Of a stretch of DNA of 6,216 nt, positions 5,524 through 6,216 are shown piece by piece (positions within the stretch are counted from its first letter, which is position 1; each line of letters opens with the position of its first letter). The notes beneath the pieces are model-generated. The model did not search any database and was not told the origin of the DNA. It saw only the letters and a list, made by a program, of their open reading frames with translations. The position numbers and the translations under genes are program-made. The stretch spans positions 1 through 6,216 of the forward strand of contig JAJYJA010000142.1 in NCBI GenBank assembly GCA_021789795.1, read 5' to 3'. This stretch comes from Deltaproteobacteria bacterium (lineage in GTDB: Bacteria > Desulfobacterota > Desulfobulbia > Desulfobulbales > VMSU01).

Positions 5524-6216
5524 ATGCCGGTACGAATCCGCGCCCAGGGCCGGATCAGCCCGGCCATCGACCTGGAAAAGCTGCGGAGCACCGCCCTCCG
5601 CCTGCTGCGGCTGACCGGCCAGCGGGAAGGCGAGCTCAGCATCCTCTTGGTCAACGACCAGGAGATGCGGGAGTTAAACCGGCACTACCGCAAGCAGGAC
5701 AAGCCGACCAACGTCCTCTCCTTCCCCATGCGGGAGACGGGCGTCCCGGACAGCGGCCTGCTGGGCGACATCGTCATCTCCGCCGACACCGCCCGCCGGG
5801 AGGCCAGGGAGCTCAAGGTGCCGCCGGGCCAACGCCTCTCCTGGCTCCTGATCCACGGCCTCCTGCACCTCCTGGGGCTCGACCACGAGCGCTCGGAGGA
5901 GGAGGCCCGCCGCATGGCCGACCAGGAGCAGGGGCTGCAACAACGATTACAGCAACTAGAGAGGAGGCCGACCATGCCCAGACTAGCAATCAACATCGAT
6001 CACGTGGCCACCCTGCGGCAGGCCCGGGGCGGCCACGAGCCCGACCCGGTGCTGGCGGCGGGGATCTGCGAGCTGGCGGGTGCCTGCGGTATCGTCGTCC
6101 ACCTGCGGGAAGACCGGCGCCACATCCAGGACCGCGACCTGCGGCTGTTAAGGGAAACGGTGAAGACCAAGCTGAACCTAGAGATGGCCGCCACCCCGGA
6201 AATCGTGGCCATCGCC
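5524..6216 (+). CDS. ybeY: YbeY endoribonuclease read in frame into PdxJ (YbeY-PdxJ open frame, 3' end outside window)
   Basis: From ATG 5524 the frame stays open to the window end (231 codons). Residues 1-150 are a full-length YbeY, the single-strand endoribonuclease that matures 16S rRNA 3' ends and acts in 70S quality control. The conserved KPTNVLSFP (60-68) and GDIVIS (81-86) are present, as is the complete metal-binding motif H111-GLL-H115-LLGLD-H121. The domain ends in a Gln/Leu/Glu-rich helical tail, LQQRLQQLERRPT, with no stop codon, and runs straight into the PdxJ Met at residue 151. Normal YbeY proteins are about 150 residues and end here. PhoH lies just upstream in the same frame, separated by one TGA and 39 nt. 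The ATG lacks a clear RBS. The reading is either a true fusion, or a normal ybeY whose stop was lost by mutation or a sequencing indel. The YbeY call itself is firm. Confidence 0.93.
   Translation, partial: MPVRIRAQGRISPAIDLEKLRSTALRLLRLTGQREGELSILLVNDQEMRELNRHYRKQDKPTNVLSFPMRETGVPDSGLLGDIVISADTARREARELKVPPGQRLSWLLIHGLLHLLGLDHERSEEEARRMADQEQGLQQRLQQLERRPTMPRLAINIDHVATLRQARGGHEPDPVLAAGICELAGACGIVVHLREDRRHIQDRDLRLLRETVKTKLNLEMAATPEIVAIA
5962..5967 (+). promoter_or_regulatory. Strong ribosome binding site AGGAGG before the pdxJ ATG
   Basis: A perfect AGGAGG sits 6 nt before ATG 5974. It is the best Shine-Dalgarno in the window and argues that PdxJ is initiated independently, even though the upstream ybeY frame does not stop first. 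In the fused frame these bases encode Arg-Arg preceded by Glu. Confidence 0.8.
5974..6216 (+). CDS. pdxJ: Pyridoxine 5'-phosphate synthase, N-terminal third (partial)
   Basis: PdxJ condenses 1-deoxy-D-xylulose 5-phosphate with 3-amino-2-oxopropyl phosphate to pyridoxine 5'-phosphate, the last ring-forming step of the DXP-dependent vitamin B6 pathway, in the cytoplasm. The first 81 of about 240 residues are visible and diagnostic: INIDHVATLRQARG (6-19), PDPV (23-26), VHLREDRRHIQDRD (42-55) and NLEMA (68-72). H43 and E70 align with the active-site His45 and Glu72 of the E. coli enzyme. The usual Asp of the AGADGI stretch is Cys here (C38), a minor oddity. ATG 5974 with AGGAGG 6 nt upstream is the standard PdxJ start; the same frame is also open from ybeY. 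The gene runs off the right edge, so the C-terminal catalytic His cannot be checked. Confidence 0.95.
   Translation, partial: MPRLAINIDHVATLRQARGGHEPDPVLAAGICELAGACGIVVHLREDRRHIQDRDLRLLRETVKTKLNLEMAATPEIVAIA

Noticed and set aside
1..6216. CRISPR arrays, tRNA/rRNA genes, insertion sequences or attachment sites
   Set aside because: No regularly spaced repeats, cloverleaf-like segments, transposase motifs or terminal inverted repeats were found; coding density leaves only one gap over 100 nt (3534-3658).

Overview
The window is a GC-rich stretch (roughly two thirds G+C by eye) of a bacterial chromosome, and every supportable gene is on the + strand. The phoH-ybeY-pdxJ order, the GC-rich codon usage, the DsbA-type protein with a propeller-like N-terminal extension and the pairing of an atypical kinase-fold protein with a universal stress protein suggest a Desulfobacterota-like (former Deltaproteobacteria) organism. 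That placement is inference from gene content only; no rRNA or tRNA is present to confirm it.

Layout. (1) 1-326: the C-terminal end of a GH24 phage-type lysozyme whose 5' end lies outside the window. (2) 302-2035: an uncharacterised multi-pass membrane protein with a signal peptide, a large Ig-like exported region, a duplicated two-helix membrane module and a C-terminal IPT/TIG-like domain; its start overlaps the lysozyme gene. (3) 2064-3041 and 3045-3533: an atypical protein-kinase-fold protein followed 3 nt later by an ATP-binding-type universal stress protein, almost certainly co-transcribed. (4) 3534-3658: the only sizeable intergenic gap, AT-richer than its surroundings, with a plausible promoter and overlapping inverted repeats. 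(5) 3659-6216: a tightly packed operon of a periplasmic DsbA-family thiol oxidoreductase, PhoH-like ATPase, YbeY endoribonuclease and PdxJ (start of the gene only).

The phoH-ybeY pair is the well-known RNA-metabolism/ribosome-maturation pair, here led by a secreted thiol oxidoreductase (GTGA overlap with phoH) and followed by vitamin B6 synthesis. The most notable point is that ybeY has no stop codon before pdxJ: both lie in one uninterrupted reading frame from 5524 to the end of the window, while pdxJ keeps its own strong Shine-Dalgarno and ATG. This is either a genuine YbeY-PdxJ fusion, possibly with a second independently initiated PdxJ, or the effect of a one-base indel. No mobile element, CRISPR array, tRNA or rRNA was seen, and I found no convincing evidence of a wholly new multi-gene system.
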